Positions 10,562-21,742 are shown, counted from the first letter of the stretch. The stretch: DNA of 64,000 bases from Selaginella moellendorffii (GCF_000143415.4 NW_003314275.1:257577-321576); one strand, 5' to 3'. Notes: generated from the letters alone by a model not told the origin. Translations and numbers: made by a program.

Positions 10562-11546
10562 ATTGTAATATGTATTTTACAAAATTTATTTTTATTTTTA
10601 TTTTTTATATATGATTTTTTCCTCAGTATTTTTATATTATGCCATATTATTTGAACTAGTTCTATATATAATTTAAATTTGATCTTGATTTTTGTTTTTT
10701 ATTTCAATTTCATGAAGGTAGTGTGGTCTATATGCAAAATACCACACAATCTCTAATAAATATCAGAAGAATTGAATTTCTTGATAAGAAACGTATTTAT
10801 TATTATGTTTCTTTGGGATATAGAAATGTTTTGGTTTATATACTTTAAGTCTATAATAGTAATGTCACTAGGGGTGAGTTATTTATTAGAGTACTTTTTG
10901 TTTAAAGGTAATATCAATTTATGGAAGAAGATTATTCTTCTAGTTTTGATGAACATGGTGGATTTCCAGGTTTTACACAAAATGATACAATAAAAATAAC
11001 CACACTTTTTGTTGTAAATATAAATAATTAATCCACCTAGTCTGGTGCTGTTGTGAAGCTAATGGATAACAATCAAGTTATTATTGTTGATAAGCTAGTT
11101 ACTATTATTGATTTTGAGGATTTTTTACACAATATAGCACTTGGTTGGGATCAACTTAGAATCTTAATATCTATTACCCTACCTTCCAGCAATATTCAAC
11201 TGAGTTATCTTGTCCATTAGAGATTGTCACATGTTATTTTTGAAAATATATTTATCCTTCTAGAACGATAACATCTTCAACTGGCTTAAGAAAAAAAAGG
11301 CAAAAATATACATTCATCAAAAGATCCCAAAAAACACAAAAATAAGATTCAATGACATCTAATATAAAAAGTATTATAAATGCCATAATGGTTTCAACAA
11401 TTGACTATTGTGGTTTAAGATGTTGTCAATAAGCTCATTGAGAAGTTGAGGAGGAAAACTAAAAACTTCTTTAAACATTTGACTAGAAACAAAAATGTAA
11501 TTTTGTTTATGAGGTTTTATTGATAGCCATCTTTTATTAGAACATC
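10562..11546. other. AT-rich spacer with transposon-like coding traces
   Basis: Very AT-rich. A plus-strand stretch near 10740-10850 reads as protein-like (RRIEFLDKKRIYYYVSLGYR) before stops break it. Just before the LTR insertion a short open stretch joins in frame to coding-like sequence on the far side of the retroelement. No intact gene. Confidence 0.4.
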
Positions 11547-11720
11547 TGTGAGGGCCAAGTGTACAGCTACGATGCCGTATACTAATATTAGCGTAGTGGA
11601 TTTTGGTAGCCGTCGGATTGGTTTCAATCCGGACCACTTGCTCCTGTATATAAGCTAGGGTTTTTGGGCTAATTGATATGCACATTTCTGTATTCCCTTT
11701 CCATATTCCAGGCACTCACA
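11547..11720 (+). repeat. 5' LTR
   Basis: 174 bp, TG...CA ends, containing a TATA box TATATAAG at 11647-11654 that would drive the genomic transcript. Confidence 0.93.
11647..11654 (+). promoter_or_regulatory. LTR TATA box
   Basis: TATATAAG inside the 5' LTR, present identically in the 3' LTR; places transcription start near 11680 by the usual ~30-bp rule. Confidence 0.6.
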
Positions 11721-11721
11721 T

Positions 11722-11740
11722 TGGTGGAGATGAGGGGCAC
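11722..11740 (+). promoter_or_regulatory. putative primer-binding site
   Basis: TGGTGGAGATGAGGGGC begins two bases after the 5' LTR; its complement ends in CCA as a tRNA 3' end should. It is not the common initiator-Met site and I cannot name the tRNA. Confidence 0.5.
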
Positions 11741-11944
11741 CTTTGATTGTCCCTGAGGAGTGCTTGGATTTGGGATTTTGATTTAGATCTAGCTTTTGCA
11801 TCGTCTAGATCTAGCTTTTTCCATTTCCTTTCTTTTGTTCTTTCTTTTGGTTTAGATCTAGTTTTTTGCGTTGTCTAGATCTACCATTTCCTTCTAGCTT
11901 TTTGTCATCTCTCTTCTTTTGCTCTTTCTTTTTCGTTCATCTTC

Positions 11945-12877
11945 ATGGCAGATCTGCAATCTCCTCCTTTGACTCTAGAGCAGCAGTTGGTACAATTGCT
12001 TGATGCTATGTGCTTGCAATTGAACAACCAAACTCAGTTGATGGCGGCATTCACGGCACGTGGTACAACTCCTCCTGCTCTTGGTGCTAATCCTCGCGTT
12101 CGGCCGGAGTTCTTTCGCGGGAATCCTGGGGATGATGTGTACCATTGGTTCGATCACTTCACGGTGATTGCCACATATCATTCTTGGGATGATGCTCGAC
12201 GTTTGCGTGAGTTTCCCACGTGTCTCCAAGGGACGGCGTTGCAGTGGTACAATGGTTTGAGCGCAGCCACTCGTGGGGATTGGAGTGTTCTCCCAGACGT
12301 CTTCAAACGCACCTTCGGACATGCCGATGATTGTGATGATGCTTTCCAACAATTGCATCGTCTTCGCCAAGGGCCATCTGAGTCAGTGATGCAATTTGGC
12401 GTTCGTTTCCGAAGTCTTTTGCTTCGTGCGGAGCCAAATATGTCGGAGCGGATCAAGCTAGAAATGTTGTGGCCAGCACTTCGTCAAGATCTTGTCGGAC
12501 TTGTGCATGCACTTGCTCCTGCCACCCTTGACGATGCTCTTCGCTTGGCACAACGTTATGAGACGTCACCTCTTCCACTTCTCGCTGCACGTCCTTCCGC
12601 TCCACTTCCTATGGGTGATGGTCCTGTTCCAATGGAGGTTGATGCTGCTGCTGCTCGAGTCCAAGGACAAGCGCGAGGACGTGGTCATGGCCGTGATGTT
12701 CGCTGCTGGGCGTGTGATGAAGTTGGTCATACTTATCGGCGTTGCTGTCGTTTTCCGGATTGGCGACCTCCATTTCCTGGGTGGAGACCTTGGCGTCAGC
12801 AACGTCCCGTGGGTGCTGCTACAGTGGAAGGTCTGGACACCGAGATGCATCCGGGAAACGAGGAGTCGCGCGAGTAA
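11945..12877 (+). CDS. gag polyprotein of Ty3/gypsy element
   Basis: 310 residues starting at the first ATG after a T-rich leader with repeated TCTAGATCTAG motifs (11760-11930). The central region (about 55-200) has the retrotransposon gag pattern FFRGNPGDDVYHWF, YNGL and a Gln/Leu-rich helix. The C-terminal part has one CCHC zinc knuckle CWACDEVGHTYRRC near residue 258, expected to bind element RNA. Gag forms the virus-like particle in the cytoplasm. The end overlaps the pol frame by about 136 bp, pol being in the -1 frame, so pol is probably made by frameshifting or from re-initiation; I see no classic slippery heptamer. Confidence 0.92.
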   Translation: MADLQSPPLTLEQQLVQLLDAMCLQLNNQTQLMAAFTARGTTPPALGANPRVRPEFFRGNPGDDVYHWFDHFTVIATYHSWDDARRLREFPTCLQGTALQWYNGLSAATRGDWSVLPDVFKRTFGHADDCDDAFQQLHRLRQGPSESVMQFGVRFRSLLLRAEPNMSERIKLEMLWPALRQDLVGLVHALAPATLDDALRLAQRYETSPLPLLAARPSAPLPMGDGPVPMEVDAAAARVQGQARGRGHGRDVRCWACDEVGHTYRRCCRFPDWRPPFPGWRPWRQQRPVGAATVEGLDTEMHPGNEESRE

Positions 12878-15800
12878 TGGAGGGACCTTGCGCGAATAAA
12901 TCAGTGACCCCTCCATCTTTCTTTCGGGAGTATCATCAAGGGGTTCACTCGGCACCGGTTCATCCCGTGTTTACTTTCCAAGCTCATTTTTATAACAAGA
13001 GGTCTCCTATTATTCTCTCCGTGTTGGTTGATACAGGTTCGAGTTTATCTTCTATTGCTCGACCTGTTACCACACGTTGTCGTTTACACTTGCGTCGTGC
13101 GGCGGAACCAGTTTTCATTCTTTATGGCAACGGCCGTACACATGCATGTGCACGGGATGAGGTGGACCTGGTTGTGCGTGTGGGCGATCTCGAGCTTGAG
13201 TTGCAGTCGTTGCGGGTGGTGCCGAGTCAAGCTTTTGACCTCATTCTTGGTATGGATTGGTTGCAGGGCAATCATGCCAAGTGTGACTTTGAGGCTTCTC
13301 CCCCTTGTCTCATACTTCCTTATGTTTCATCCATTCCTCTCACTTCCATACCTCTTCGTCCCTCTACTTCTACCTCTGCTTCCATTACTTTTGTTCCCCC
13401 ACTCTTTCCTTCTGGGTTTCCATCTTGTTCTGCTTTTCCCTTTTCCGATCCCTCCGACGATCTTTGTGTTGCAGAAGTTGACCGGCTCATGAAAGAGTAT
13501 TCTGATCTCTTTGAATTTGACCTATCGTCTGGGGCGAAGATTGCCACACGTCATCCGATTCCAACCGGGGATGCTCGTCCAATCAAGGTTCCTGTTCGTC
13601 GTCGGTCACCTAAGGAGATCAAGATTTTACGAGCCAATGTCAAGGAAATGCTGGAGAAGGGTGTTATTCGGAAGTCGCGGAGTCCTTGGGCATGTGAACC
13701 TCATCTTGTGACGAAGCCTGATGGGAGTATTCGTTTCTGCATCGACTATCGCCCGTTAAACGAAGTGACGATCCCAGATGTGTATCCTCTTCCTCACACT
13801 GCTGATCTCTTAGATCGTCTGGGGCGAAGTCGTTGGTTCACCAAGCTAGATCTTGCTTCTGGGTATTGGCAAGTACCGATGGCCGAAGAAGATATTCCTA
13901 AGACTGCTTTTCGTACACCATTTGGTTTGTACGAGTTCTTGGTGATGCCGTTTGGTTTGAACAATGTTCCCGCAACTTTCCAGCGGATGATGGATGAGGT
14001 TCTTTGCGATATGCCGGAAGTGACTGCTGACTTCATTGATGATGTCTTGATCCACTCGGAGGGGACATGGGAGGAGCACGTTCGTGATGTTTGTAAAGTG
14101 TTGGATCGGCTACGGGATGTTGGTTTAAAGCTGAAGCGGTCAAAGTGCGTGTTTGGATCCAAGGACACAACTTATCTTGGGTACCGTATTTCTCGTGAGG
14201 GTTTGCAAGTTGATCCTGACAAACTTGTGGCTGTTCTAAAGTTCCCTACTCCGAAATGTGTGAATGATGTGCAACGCTTTTTGGGTAAGGTGCAGTATCT
14301 CGGTCGTTTTGTGGATCATCTTTCCGATCGCACTACACCATTGCGAGCGTTGCTGAAGTCATCAACGTCATCTTTCATCTGGTCTCCGGATTGTGAGCGG
14401 GCGTTCGTGGATCTCAAAGAGCTATTGACGACTCCTCCGGTTTTGGCATATCCTGACTACACTCGACCTTTTATTTTGCGCGTGGATGCTTCTGACATTG
14501 GTCTTGGAGGTGTGTTGATGCAAGAGAGCTCGAGTGTGCCTGGTCAGCGCCATCCCATTGCATACATAAGCCGTACATTACAACCAGCGGAGATGAACTA
14601 CTCCACGATGGAGAAGGAGTGTTTAGCAGCAGTCTGGGGTTTCGAGAAACTTCATGCATATCTACATGGTTCTCGGACGTTACTTGAAGGTGACCATGCT
14701 GCTGTTACTTCATTATTGAAGCGGAAGAACCTGGTTGGTCGTACGGCTCGATGGGCTTTGAAGCTTCAGATATATGATTTCGATGTTATTCATCGCCCAG
14801 GGAGTTCTATGGCTGATGCTGATGCCCTTTCTCGAGCTCCTCTTCCTTCTCCACTCACTTCTCATGTTTCTGACGAACCTGTTGTTCCAGCGTCTGTGGA
14901 TTTTCTAGATGAGGATTCTGTGCCGTCGGCGGTTGCTGTCCTTGACGTTCAGTGTCCACAGGGCGCAGAGCAAGATCTACCTTCTCTTGATGAGGTTCGC
15001 GAGGCTCAAAAGATTGAGCCGTGGATTCGAAGGCTTCGAAATGGGTTTGAGAATCCTGCATCACTTGCTGATGACTTGCCTTTCCGGCATTTACATTCTC
15101 AATATCGCCTTGAAGATGGCCTTCTTTATTTTGTGGGGACGGATCCTGATGATCATTTACGGTTGGTGGTGCCTTCGGTGTTTATTCCGCGGTTTCTCCA
15201 TGCCTACCATGATTCTCCTGTTCTAGGTGGGCATATGGGACACCGTCGTGTCACCGAGAAGCTGCGCAGGTCTTTCTATTGGCCGGAGATGCGACGTGAT
15301 ATTATCCGGTATGTGCGTAGCTGCGTTTGGTGCCAAGCTCGTAATACTCCCCCTTGTGCTGCAGAAGGACGGTTGGAGTCAATTGCAATTTCCCGTCCGT
15401 TTGAGTTGGTGGCGTTTGATCTTATGGGACCTTTTCCACGATCGACTGCTGGCAATGAGTATGTTATTATTGCTTCTGACTACTTGACTCGTTGGGTGGA
15501 AGTTGGTGCTCTTGCTAGCGCCTCTGCAACTGCTGTTGGATACTTCCTCCTCAATCGAGTGGTGTTCCAGCATTCTTGTCCAGAGCGGATTCTTTCGGAT
15601 AATGGTCCTGCATTTATGGCTGAGGTATTTCATGTTTTGACATCTCGGTTGGGGATACGCCACACTTTTATGAGTGCTTATCATCCACAATCAGACGGTC
15701 TGGTGGAACGGCTCGTTCGGACATTCAAAGGGATGATTGCGAAGTATGTGAACTTTCAACATTCGGATTGGGATGGTTATTTGCCGTCTCTTCGGTATGC

Positions 15801-16341
15801 CTATGTCACAGGGGTGCAGAGTTCTGTTGGTGCTTCACCATATAAACTTCTATATGGTCATGATCCAATTTTACCAACAGAGCTGGGTTTACCTTCGCGA
15901 TTGCCACAAGCTCCTGATGCTAGGTCATGGGATCAATATTTGACAAGCATTCTTCCACTTGTCCGAGCAGAGTCTGCCGAACACTTAGGCCGCGTACAAG
16001 TGGGACAACAACGGCGCTACAACTCCCATCATCGTCCACCTGTGGAGTACAAAGTGGATGATTTGGTGTTAGTCCGTTTTCCCCATCTTACGGTACGTGG
16101 TTTATCTAAGGGGCTCCTTGCGCAGTGGAAAGGACCGTATCGAGTGTTGCGGCAAGTTGGACCACAAGTTTATGAGGTTCGGCATGACGTTCAGCAGGCC
16201 GATCCTCCGGAGATTGTGCATGTGCAGCGGTTAAAACGCTTCATACAAAGGGATCAGGAGCAGTTAATACTGTCTACAGATCCGCCGATGCCTCCTCCTG
16301 ACGTTCCTCCAGATCCCGGCCCATTTACAAGAGAACCCTGA
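12742..16341 (+). CDS. pol polyprotein: protease, RT, RNase H, integrase
   Basis: Open for 1199 codons without an ATG at its left edge. Aspartic protease with DTGSS is near residue 98. Reverse transcriptase covers about 270-450 with the catalytic box FIDDV (Phe in place of the usual Tyr). RNase H covers about 550-680 (VDASDIGLGGVL, MEKECLAAVWGFEKL). Integrase begins with a His-His-Cys-Cys zinc finger (HMGHRRV ... CVWC) and has the D...D...E core (FDLMGPF, LSDNGPAF, VERLVRTF). A GPY/F-type module (WKGPYRVL) follows and the tail is Pro-rich. I see no chromodomain. It copies the RNA and inserts the cDNA. No internal stop is present, so it may still be competent. Confidence 0.95.
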   Translation: MLSFSGLATSISWVETLASATSRGCCYSGRSGHRDASGKRGVARVMEGPCANKSVTPPSFFREYHQGVHSAPVHPVFTFQAHFYNKRSPIILSVLVDTGSSLSSIARPVTTRCRLHLRRAAEPVFILYGNGRTHACARDEVDLVVRVGDLELELQSLRVVPSQAFDLILGMDWLQGNHAKCDFEASPPCLILPYVSSIPLTSIPLRPSTSTSASITFVPPLFPSGFPSCSAFPFSDPSDDLCVAEVDRLMKEYSDLFEFDLSSGAKIATRHPIPTGDARPIKVPVRRRSPKEIKILRANVKEMLEKGVIRKSRSPWACEPHLVTKPDGSIRFCIDYRPLNEVTIPDVYPLPHTADLLDRLGRSRWFTKLDLASGYWQVPMAEEDIPKTAFRTPFGLYEFLVMPFGLNNVPATFQRMMDEVLCDMPEVTADFIDDVLIHSEGTWEEHVRDVCKVLDRLRDVGLKLKRSKCVFGSKDTTYLGYRISREGLQVDPDKLVAVLKFPTPKCVNDVQRFLGKVQYLGRFVDHLSDRTTPLRALLKSSTSSFIWSPDCERAFVDLKELLTTPPVLAYPDYTRPFILRVDASDIGLGGVLMQESSSVPGQRHPIAYISRTLQPAEMNYSTMEKECLAAVWGFEKLHAYLHGSRTLLEGDHAAVTSLLKRKNLVGRTARWALKLQIYDFDVIHRPGSSMADADALSRAPLPSPLTSHVSDEPVVPASVDFLDEDSVPSAVAVLDVQCPQGAEQDLPSLDEVREAQKIEPWIRRLRNGFENPASLADDLPFRHLHSQYRLEDGLLYFVGTDPDDHLRLVVPSVFIPRFLHAYHDSPVLGGHMGHRRVTEKLRRSFYWPEMRRDIIRYVRSCVWCQARNTPPCAAEGRLESIAISRPFELVAFDLMGPFPRSTAGNEYVIIASDYLTRWVEVGALASASATAVGYFLLNRVVFQHSCPERILSDNGPAFMAEVFHVLTSRLGIRHTFMSAYHPQSDGLVERLVRTFKGMIAKYVNFQHSDWDGYLPSLRYAYVTGVQSSVGASPYKLLYGHDPILPTELGLPSRLPQAPDARSWDQYLTSILPLVRAESAEHLGRVQVGQQRRYNSHHRPPVEYKVDDLVLVRFPHLTVRGLSKGLLAQWKGPYRVLRQVGPQVYEVRHDVQQADPPEIVHVQRLKRFIQRDQEQLILSTDPPMPPPDVPPDPGPFTREP

Positions 16342-16373
16342 CGGCCTTCCATTATTCCGAGAGGAGGGGATGA

Positions 16374-16547
16374 TGTGAGGGCCAAGTGTACGGCTACGAT
16401 GCCGTATACTAATATTAGCGTAGTGGATTTTGGTAGCCGTCGGATTGGTTTCAATCCGGACCACTCGCTCCTGTATATAAGCTAGGGTTTTTGGGCTAAT
16501 TGATATGCACATTTCTGTATTCCCTTTCCATATTCCAGGCACTCACA
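16374..16547 (+). repeat. 3' LTR
   Basis: 174 bp, same length and ends as the 5' LTR with two apparent base differences; preceded by the polypurine tract at 16357-16373. Confidence 0.93.
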
Positions 16548-17230
16548 CATCCAAATTTTTCATTAGTTTTCAAAAGAGGAACTGTATTTGAGAAAAGTTG
16601 GTACACTATTCATGGCATCTCAAGGGCAACATTTTTTAGGAGGAAAGTAAAATGGAGGAATGATTACTGCGATGCAATCCATGAAAATGAAGGAAATTAT
16701 AAAACATGTAAAAATATCATTTTTGCTGAAGTATTATTTAGAAGATTTATAAAGACATATAGTGAGAAAATGCCACACAAGACTAGAATGCTTGTTAATA
16801 GGATTAAAGATGCACAATATGTTTTTTCAACAATGTACACTCAAGATACAATTTTGATGAAGATTAATGTAGAGTTAAAGCAACAGAAGTAAAAACCCAT
16901 TAGTCCTTCAACATTTAGCATATTATAGTATATATTTCAAAATATTATAGTTTTTAAAAATGTGACAAGTGCACAATTATTAAAATGGGACTCTCAAAGA
17001 ACACATGCACAAAGGAGGAAAGAGATAAACTTCATGTAACAAGATCAAAACATAATATGGAGTAGAAGAGTTGCCACATCACATATTATAGTAACCTGAG
17101 TCATGTCAATCAAGCATTCAAAAGAGTACCTTAGCATCATTCATGACAAAATGGATAAAAAATATATATATGTTTTCTGATTGAATCCTGTACTTCAAAG
17201 GTTTTTTAATTACAATCAAGAGACATGCCT
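16548..17230 (+). pseudogene. AT-rich relic interrupted by the retrotransposon
   Basis: From 16548 to the stop at 16892 the plus strand stays open with protein-like content (FEKSWYTIHGISRATFF, RRKVKWRNDYCDAIHENEG). Removing the retroelement and one target copy joins this frame to eight codons upstream of 11547 before a stop. It resembles part of an older transposon protein but I do not recognise the family. Beyond 16892 the sequence is AT-rich without features. Confidence 0.35.
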
Positions 17231-17239
17231 CTAGCCTAC

Positions 17240-18540
17240 ACCTGGATCAGTGAAGTGGCACTCCTGCCACCTAGGATCATGTCATAGAGAGCGTATACCT
17301 CAACATTGCCTCCACTAACAATGGTGAGAAAGCTAGAGCAAATGCAGTTCATTCGTCAAGGCGAGGATTGGCAGATCTCCAGCACATAGAAAATTGGCTG
17401 CAAAGTCGCAAAGCTGTTCCAGCCTGCAGGAGGAGTGTCCTGATCCTTATACCAAGCTTCCGGCGAAGTCACAATGTCGGGAGGAGGCCAGTGCCTGGGA
17501 CTCGTACTGGCACCCTCCTCTGTAGCATCATGGAGCGCTTTGTTGAAGACTGCTATGTAGTCTCCGGCCTGACTTTGGTTTCTTTCCATGACGAGTTTAA
17601 CGTAGAGTAGAACCCATGTTCAATTTGGCGGAAGGCATTCCGGTGTAGTGGCTGAGGTCGAAGCTAATCGAAAATCTGGAAGGGAACACAGTAACATGCT
17701 ACATCTCGAGCAACGTCGAAAACGAAGTAGCTTGCCATTGCGCGATTGGTCTCGACAGAAGCTTCCAGCCAAGTATCAACGGGGCAAGAGCTCTCTTGTT
17801 CTTGGTTGATGAAGGCTCGCCTCTAAGCCGGATGCGCAGCAAGCTCCATTTGCTGGTGGAATCTAGGGACCTCTGTGCTGCTGTTGGTATTTTCAAGGCG
17901 ATCTCAACAGGAGGCCGCCACCAGAAGAGTTGGTACTGCTGCTTCAGCTACACAGATTGGATGGCGACAAGATCAGCAGCTGGATAGTTTATTGATCACT
18001 GGGAAAAGCGACTTCCCTGCTCTACGCTGGAGCATCTTCTTCTTAAGACACCTCTGCTACTGGTTTGCCATTACTGCCACACACAAACCTGGCCACTTGG
18101 CAAGAGATTCGTGGTACAAGAATAAGGGAAGGATAAAAGATCTGGAACTGATCGTTGTCCACGCAAGCTTTTGATGGCTCGATAGCTTGCGATGGCAAGC
18201 TTATGATGCTGCCAACCTTCTCTTCCAGCATCCACAACAATTTTATAAATCTTCGCGAATTGGTGCTGTCTAGAAGTTTCCCTAGGCATGATTGGCGCTA
18301 AGGAGCAGTCGCCAGCATAGTTCTCCAGACCGTCCGGATGAACTTGACGGGTGTGGAGTGACTTGTTTTTTTGCAAAGACAAATACCAGCCTTTGAGATC
18401 ACGCTCTTGTCCACCATTGTTCACAAAACAAAGTCGCTCTTTAAGAAAGTGATCGTCCTTTTTGTTATTCATCCATAAGGACAGCTGTTTTTGCAACGCG
18501 TACGTTACTTGTCTAGATTGCTTGTCTCGATTGTTTGGTT
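17240..18540 (-). pseudogene. F-box/kelch-like relic
   Basis: Composition is more GC-rich than the flanks. Minus-strand protein-like segments follow one another in different frames: 18496-18071 (RDLKGWYLSLQKNKSLHT, QFAKIYKIVVDAGREGW), a shifted continuation to 18043 (VPRISCQVARFVCGSNGKP), 17896-17699, and 17589-17356 (DIVTSPEAWYKDQDTPPAGW). The WYLSL element and the cadence of the later segments resemble the kelch-type F-box proteins that are numerous in lycophytes, but no F-box itself is visible. Frame changes and stops mark it as broken. It could also be an unrelated lineage-specific gene. Confidence 0.3.
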
Positions 18541-18993
18541 AATAGCATATCTCTATTGGCGGATTTCAGTGAAGGATGCTTGACATGACGATCACATAGA
18601 GTTAGAAGTGTTGATTTTTAAAGAGCCAAGTATTCTCATTTCAAAAGGCGCAAAGATACTAAGTTCGAATGGAATCGACGAAGCTTAGCTCGAATCCACA
18701 GCCAGAGTTGTTTTGAGTAAAGTAATCTTTTAACCTACTCCGGCCACTGCAGTAAAATCTCAACATTGCGATTGCAATTCACCGATCAAAAAGATGCTTT
18801 GATGCCTTAAAACTTTAAAAAAGATGCGTAGATACCTTTTATGCTTTTTGGTCTGTCCAGTGGCATCCCGGCACGTGGCAGAAATCTATTGAGTATAAAC
18901 ATGAACTCACGGCCAAGATTGAGTTCCATTGATTGTGCTCTCCTTTTTTGCCGGATGCGCCGCCGCCGCCGCCATCGCTGCGATCAGGCAACC
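18541..18993 (+). promoter_or_regulatory. purple acid phosphatase upstream region
   Basis: Contains a G-box CACGTG at 18872-18877 and a TATA box TATAAA at 18893-18898, about 100 bp before the start codon at 18994. An in-frame upstream ATG at 18955 would add 13 Arg-rich residues. Confidence 0.5.
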
Positions 18994-20860
18994 ATGTTGC
19001 AGCTTCTCCCACTCATTTCCTTGGTCTTGCTCCTCCTGCCATCGCCACCAGGTAAGAAAGAATCCGTATCTCTCTCTCCTCTGGCTAGCCTAGGTCACCA
19101 AGAAGATTGCTCTCGCAGTGCGTGGTCAGTGGCTGGATCCAGAGAGCAAATACAGCGGGGATCAGACCGAGTACACTCGTCCCAACGCCGATCTCGACTT
19201 GCGGCTGGATGAGCCCGACATCGCCCCCAATCCGCTGGGTGGCCCCGAGCAAGTTTTCATCAGCCAGGCCGATCACACCGGCACCGCCTTCACTATCAGC
19301 TGGTCCAGCAACCGGACCATGGGATCTCGTGTGTTCTACTCGAATCAGCCCAGCTCCTACGACTTGTCCGCCACTGGCGGGTCTTCCACGTACTCTTACG
19401 CGGATTACACGTCTGGGAATCTCCATCACGTCACCATTTCCAATCTCACGGTAAGTTCTGGATGATCTTGGCGTGGTCTTTGTTTCCTCCTCGGATGATT
19501 ATCATCGTCTCTTTTTGCAGTATAGCACTCGATATTACTATCGGATAGGAGAGGGAGGTAGCGATGACCGCCATCTTGTCTTCGCGAGCGAGTTTGTCAC
19601 TCCGCCTCCTCCAGGACCAGACTCGTCGATCAAGTTCGCCATCGTGGGTGAGTCTCGAAGATTTGCTTTTGATACTTTTTTTTCGTCTGAAAAATATGTT
19701 TGTTTTGTTTTGTAAGGTGATCTTGGGCAGACTTACTCTTCGAATGTGACACTGAGCCACATCGAGCAGTCTGGCGCTCAGTATCTGCTAAACGTGGGTG
19801 ATTTCTCCTACGCGGATGGCTATCAGCCGAGATGGGATACCTGGGGGCGTTTCATGACGAGATACACGAGCAAAGTTCCAATGGTTTTCGCCTACGGCAA
19901 CCATGAAATAGAATTCGACAACGCTGTTGTAAGTGATCTTTCAAGGGAATACTATTTCTCAAGGGTTTTAACTTTGATCACCAGGACGCTGTCAAGCCAC
20001 ACGACGGTTTTCTGTCTCCAAATACACGATTCTCGGCACCCTGGCAATCTTGTGGTGCTGTCGCAGCTATTTACTACTCTCTCAACGTTGGGCCGGTTCA
20101 CATCATCTCACTCAATTCCTACGTTGGGATAACAAAGTACACGCCCCAGTATAACTGGCTTCTGGTTTGTATAGCTTTGGTTTCAGAGTTTTCTTCGCGC
20201 AGTCCTGATGTTTGCTTGATATAATCAGTCCGACTTGGAGCATGTTGATCGATCTGTAACGCCATGGGTGATCATAATCACACACGTCCCTTGGTACAAC
20301 ACTTACAACGCGCACTACATGGAAGGTGAAGTTGTCAGATCAGCAGTGGAATATTTTGCCAGAAAGTACAGAGTGGATGCGATATTTTCTGGCCACGTCC
20401 ACGCTTACGAACGATTTGTAAGTAGCATTCCACTCGTTACTTGTACCGCTTAACTGACTGGATCTTTTTGTCCTCGTAGAAACGTTTATACCTTTACGAG
20501 GAGGACGAGTGTGCTCCCGTCTACATTACAATTGGCGATGGAGGCAACCGTGAAGGGCCTGCTGAAAGGTAAGTCTCACATAATTTGAGCTACACTAGAC
20601 TAGTTTTCTTGTTTTGAAGGTTTCAAGTGATTCCCAAGCCAGAGACGTCCGTTTACCGAGAGCCGAGTTTCGGATACGGAAGCTTGGAGATCATCAACAG
20701 TTCATTGGCACGGTGGCAATGGCACCGGAACCAAGACAAGGGCGATGTGATCGCCGACTCTGTGTTGATCGAGAGCCTGGCAGGCATGAATTCGTGCCCG
20801 CTACCACCGCAACCATCTCAGCCGAGATACGACGAACACGAGCTTCTCCAGAGCTACTAA
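18994..20860 (+). CDS. purple acid phosphatase
   Basis: Exons 18994-19051, 19119-19450, 19521-19647, 19717-19928, 19985-20164, 20229-20417, 20480-20568 and 20620-20860 encode 475 residues. The start at 18994 begins a signal peptide (MLQLLPLISLVLLLLPSPP). All five metal-binding blocks are present in order: GDLGQ, GDFSYADGY, GNHE, THVPWY and GHVHAYERF, so the Fe-metal centre should be intact. An N-terminal fibronectin-like domain precedes the catalytic domain, as in the large plant enzymes of ~55 kDa. These are secreted or vacuolar and hydrolyse phosphomonoesters at acid pH, often in phosphate recycling. Promoter G-box and TATA are noted separately. Length and motifs match the family well. Confidence 0.96.
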
Positions 20861-21742
20861 AGTGGCTCTAGCGCGAAGAACACACGGCTTGGAAGTTTGT
20901 ATCTTTCATTGACGATAAAACATTGATATTCTTTCTGGAGATCGCAGTGGTGGAGCGTGATATGATCATGGTCTCCGTGTCTTCCACTGCTGCAGCCATC
21001 TCAGCTAAATCAATCTCCAACAATTTTTAAGCTTGATCGCCACAGACTGTTAATTTTTGTATAGCATTCCTGTCATAGAGGGCGTGTTTGCTCGCGAAGC
21101 AGCCATCTCATCATAGACTTTAGCGGGCCAGCCATGGCTCTTTGGCAAAAAAGAAATACCATGCCAAAAAAATTCTTGATGGTTCCATGGACCTCTCGTG
21201 AGATTCTTCTCTTTTAGTCCTAGGTGTTCGCGGCATATGCCCTTATTGTCACTCACATGGCTGGTAATTTGTCGTTTGCGTCGGGGTAAGTTTTGGCCAC
21301 CCCGTACGGCTAGAGGAGGTATCGTTTTGGGGGCAAGTTTTGGACACGGCCCATCTCTCCGGGCGCCAAACCCGTACGGCTAGAGAAAGAGCAAGCAAGC
21401 GAAGGAAAAAATCTCTCCTCTTCATGGCGCTTCCCTGCCAACCCTTGGAAGCGTGGGGATTGGGAGATTGGAGCGCGGAGCTCTAATGGCGCATCGCGGC
21501 GAGTGGCTACAATGGAGGGTTTGTGCGCGGCCATAACGAGGTAGAAATTCCTAGAGCTTTTCCTTCACAGATTTCTCCTCACGCTGGCTTGTGAATTTCA
21601 TCCATCCGTCCAAAATCGGGAATGGTTTTCTCTTGATCTCGTGGAACTGTACAGGGGAGATTGATCCATCCATCCAAGCTCTGGAAAAATTCCACGCGAT
21701 TTGCTCTACCAAGCTACCGACGATTGGATCCAATCTCTCGCA
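20861..21742. other. intergenic, PAP 3' region and TMT leader
   Basis: Holds the presumed PAP 3' UTR and the sugar transporter promoter and leader. A short direct repeat CCCGTACGGCTAGAG occurs twice (about 21303 and 21370). No gene is visible. Confidence 0.5.

Larger units (their letters stand above)
11547..16547 (+). mobile_element. Ty3/gypsy-type LTR retrotransposon, nearly intact
   Basis: A 5001-bp element with two 174-bp LTRs that differ, as far as I can see, at two positions (A/G in GTACxGCTACG, T/C in CCACTxGCTCC). LTR ends are TGTGAG...CTCACA. Flanks carry CATC on both sides (5 bp is usual for this superfamily, so one base is ambiguous or lost). A TGG-starting primer site follows the 5' LTR at 11722 and a purine tract GAGAGGAGGGGATGA precedes the 3' LTR. 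Inside are gag and a complete pol in the order protease, reverse transcriptase, RNase H, integrase, which places it in Ty3/gypsy. Open frames and near-identical LTRs suggest recent insertion. Its base composition is clearly higher in GC than the surrounding AT-rich block. Confidence 0.95.

Noticed and set aside
16100-16341. Chromodomain at the end of the gypsy pol protein
   Set aside because: After the GPY/F module the tail is short and Pro-rich with no chromodomain aromatic pattern.
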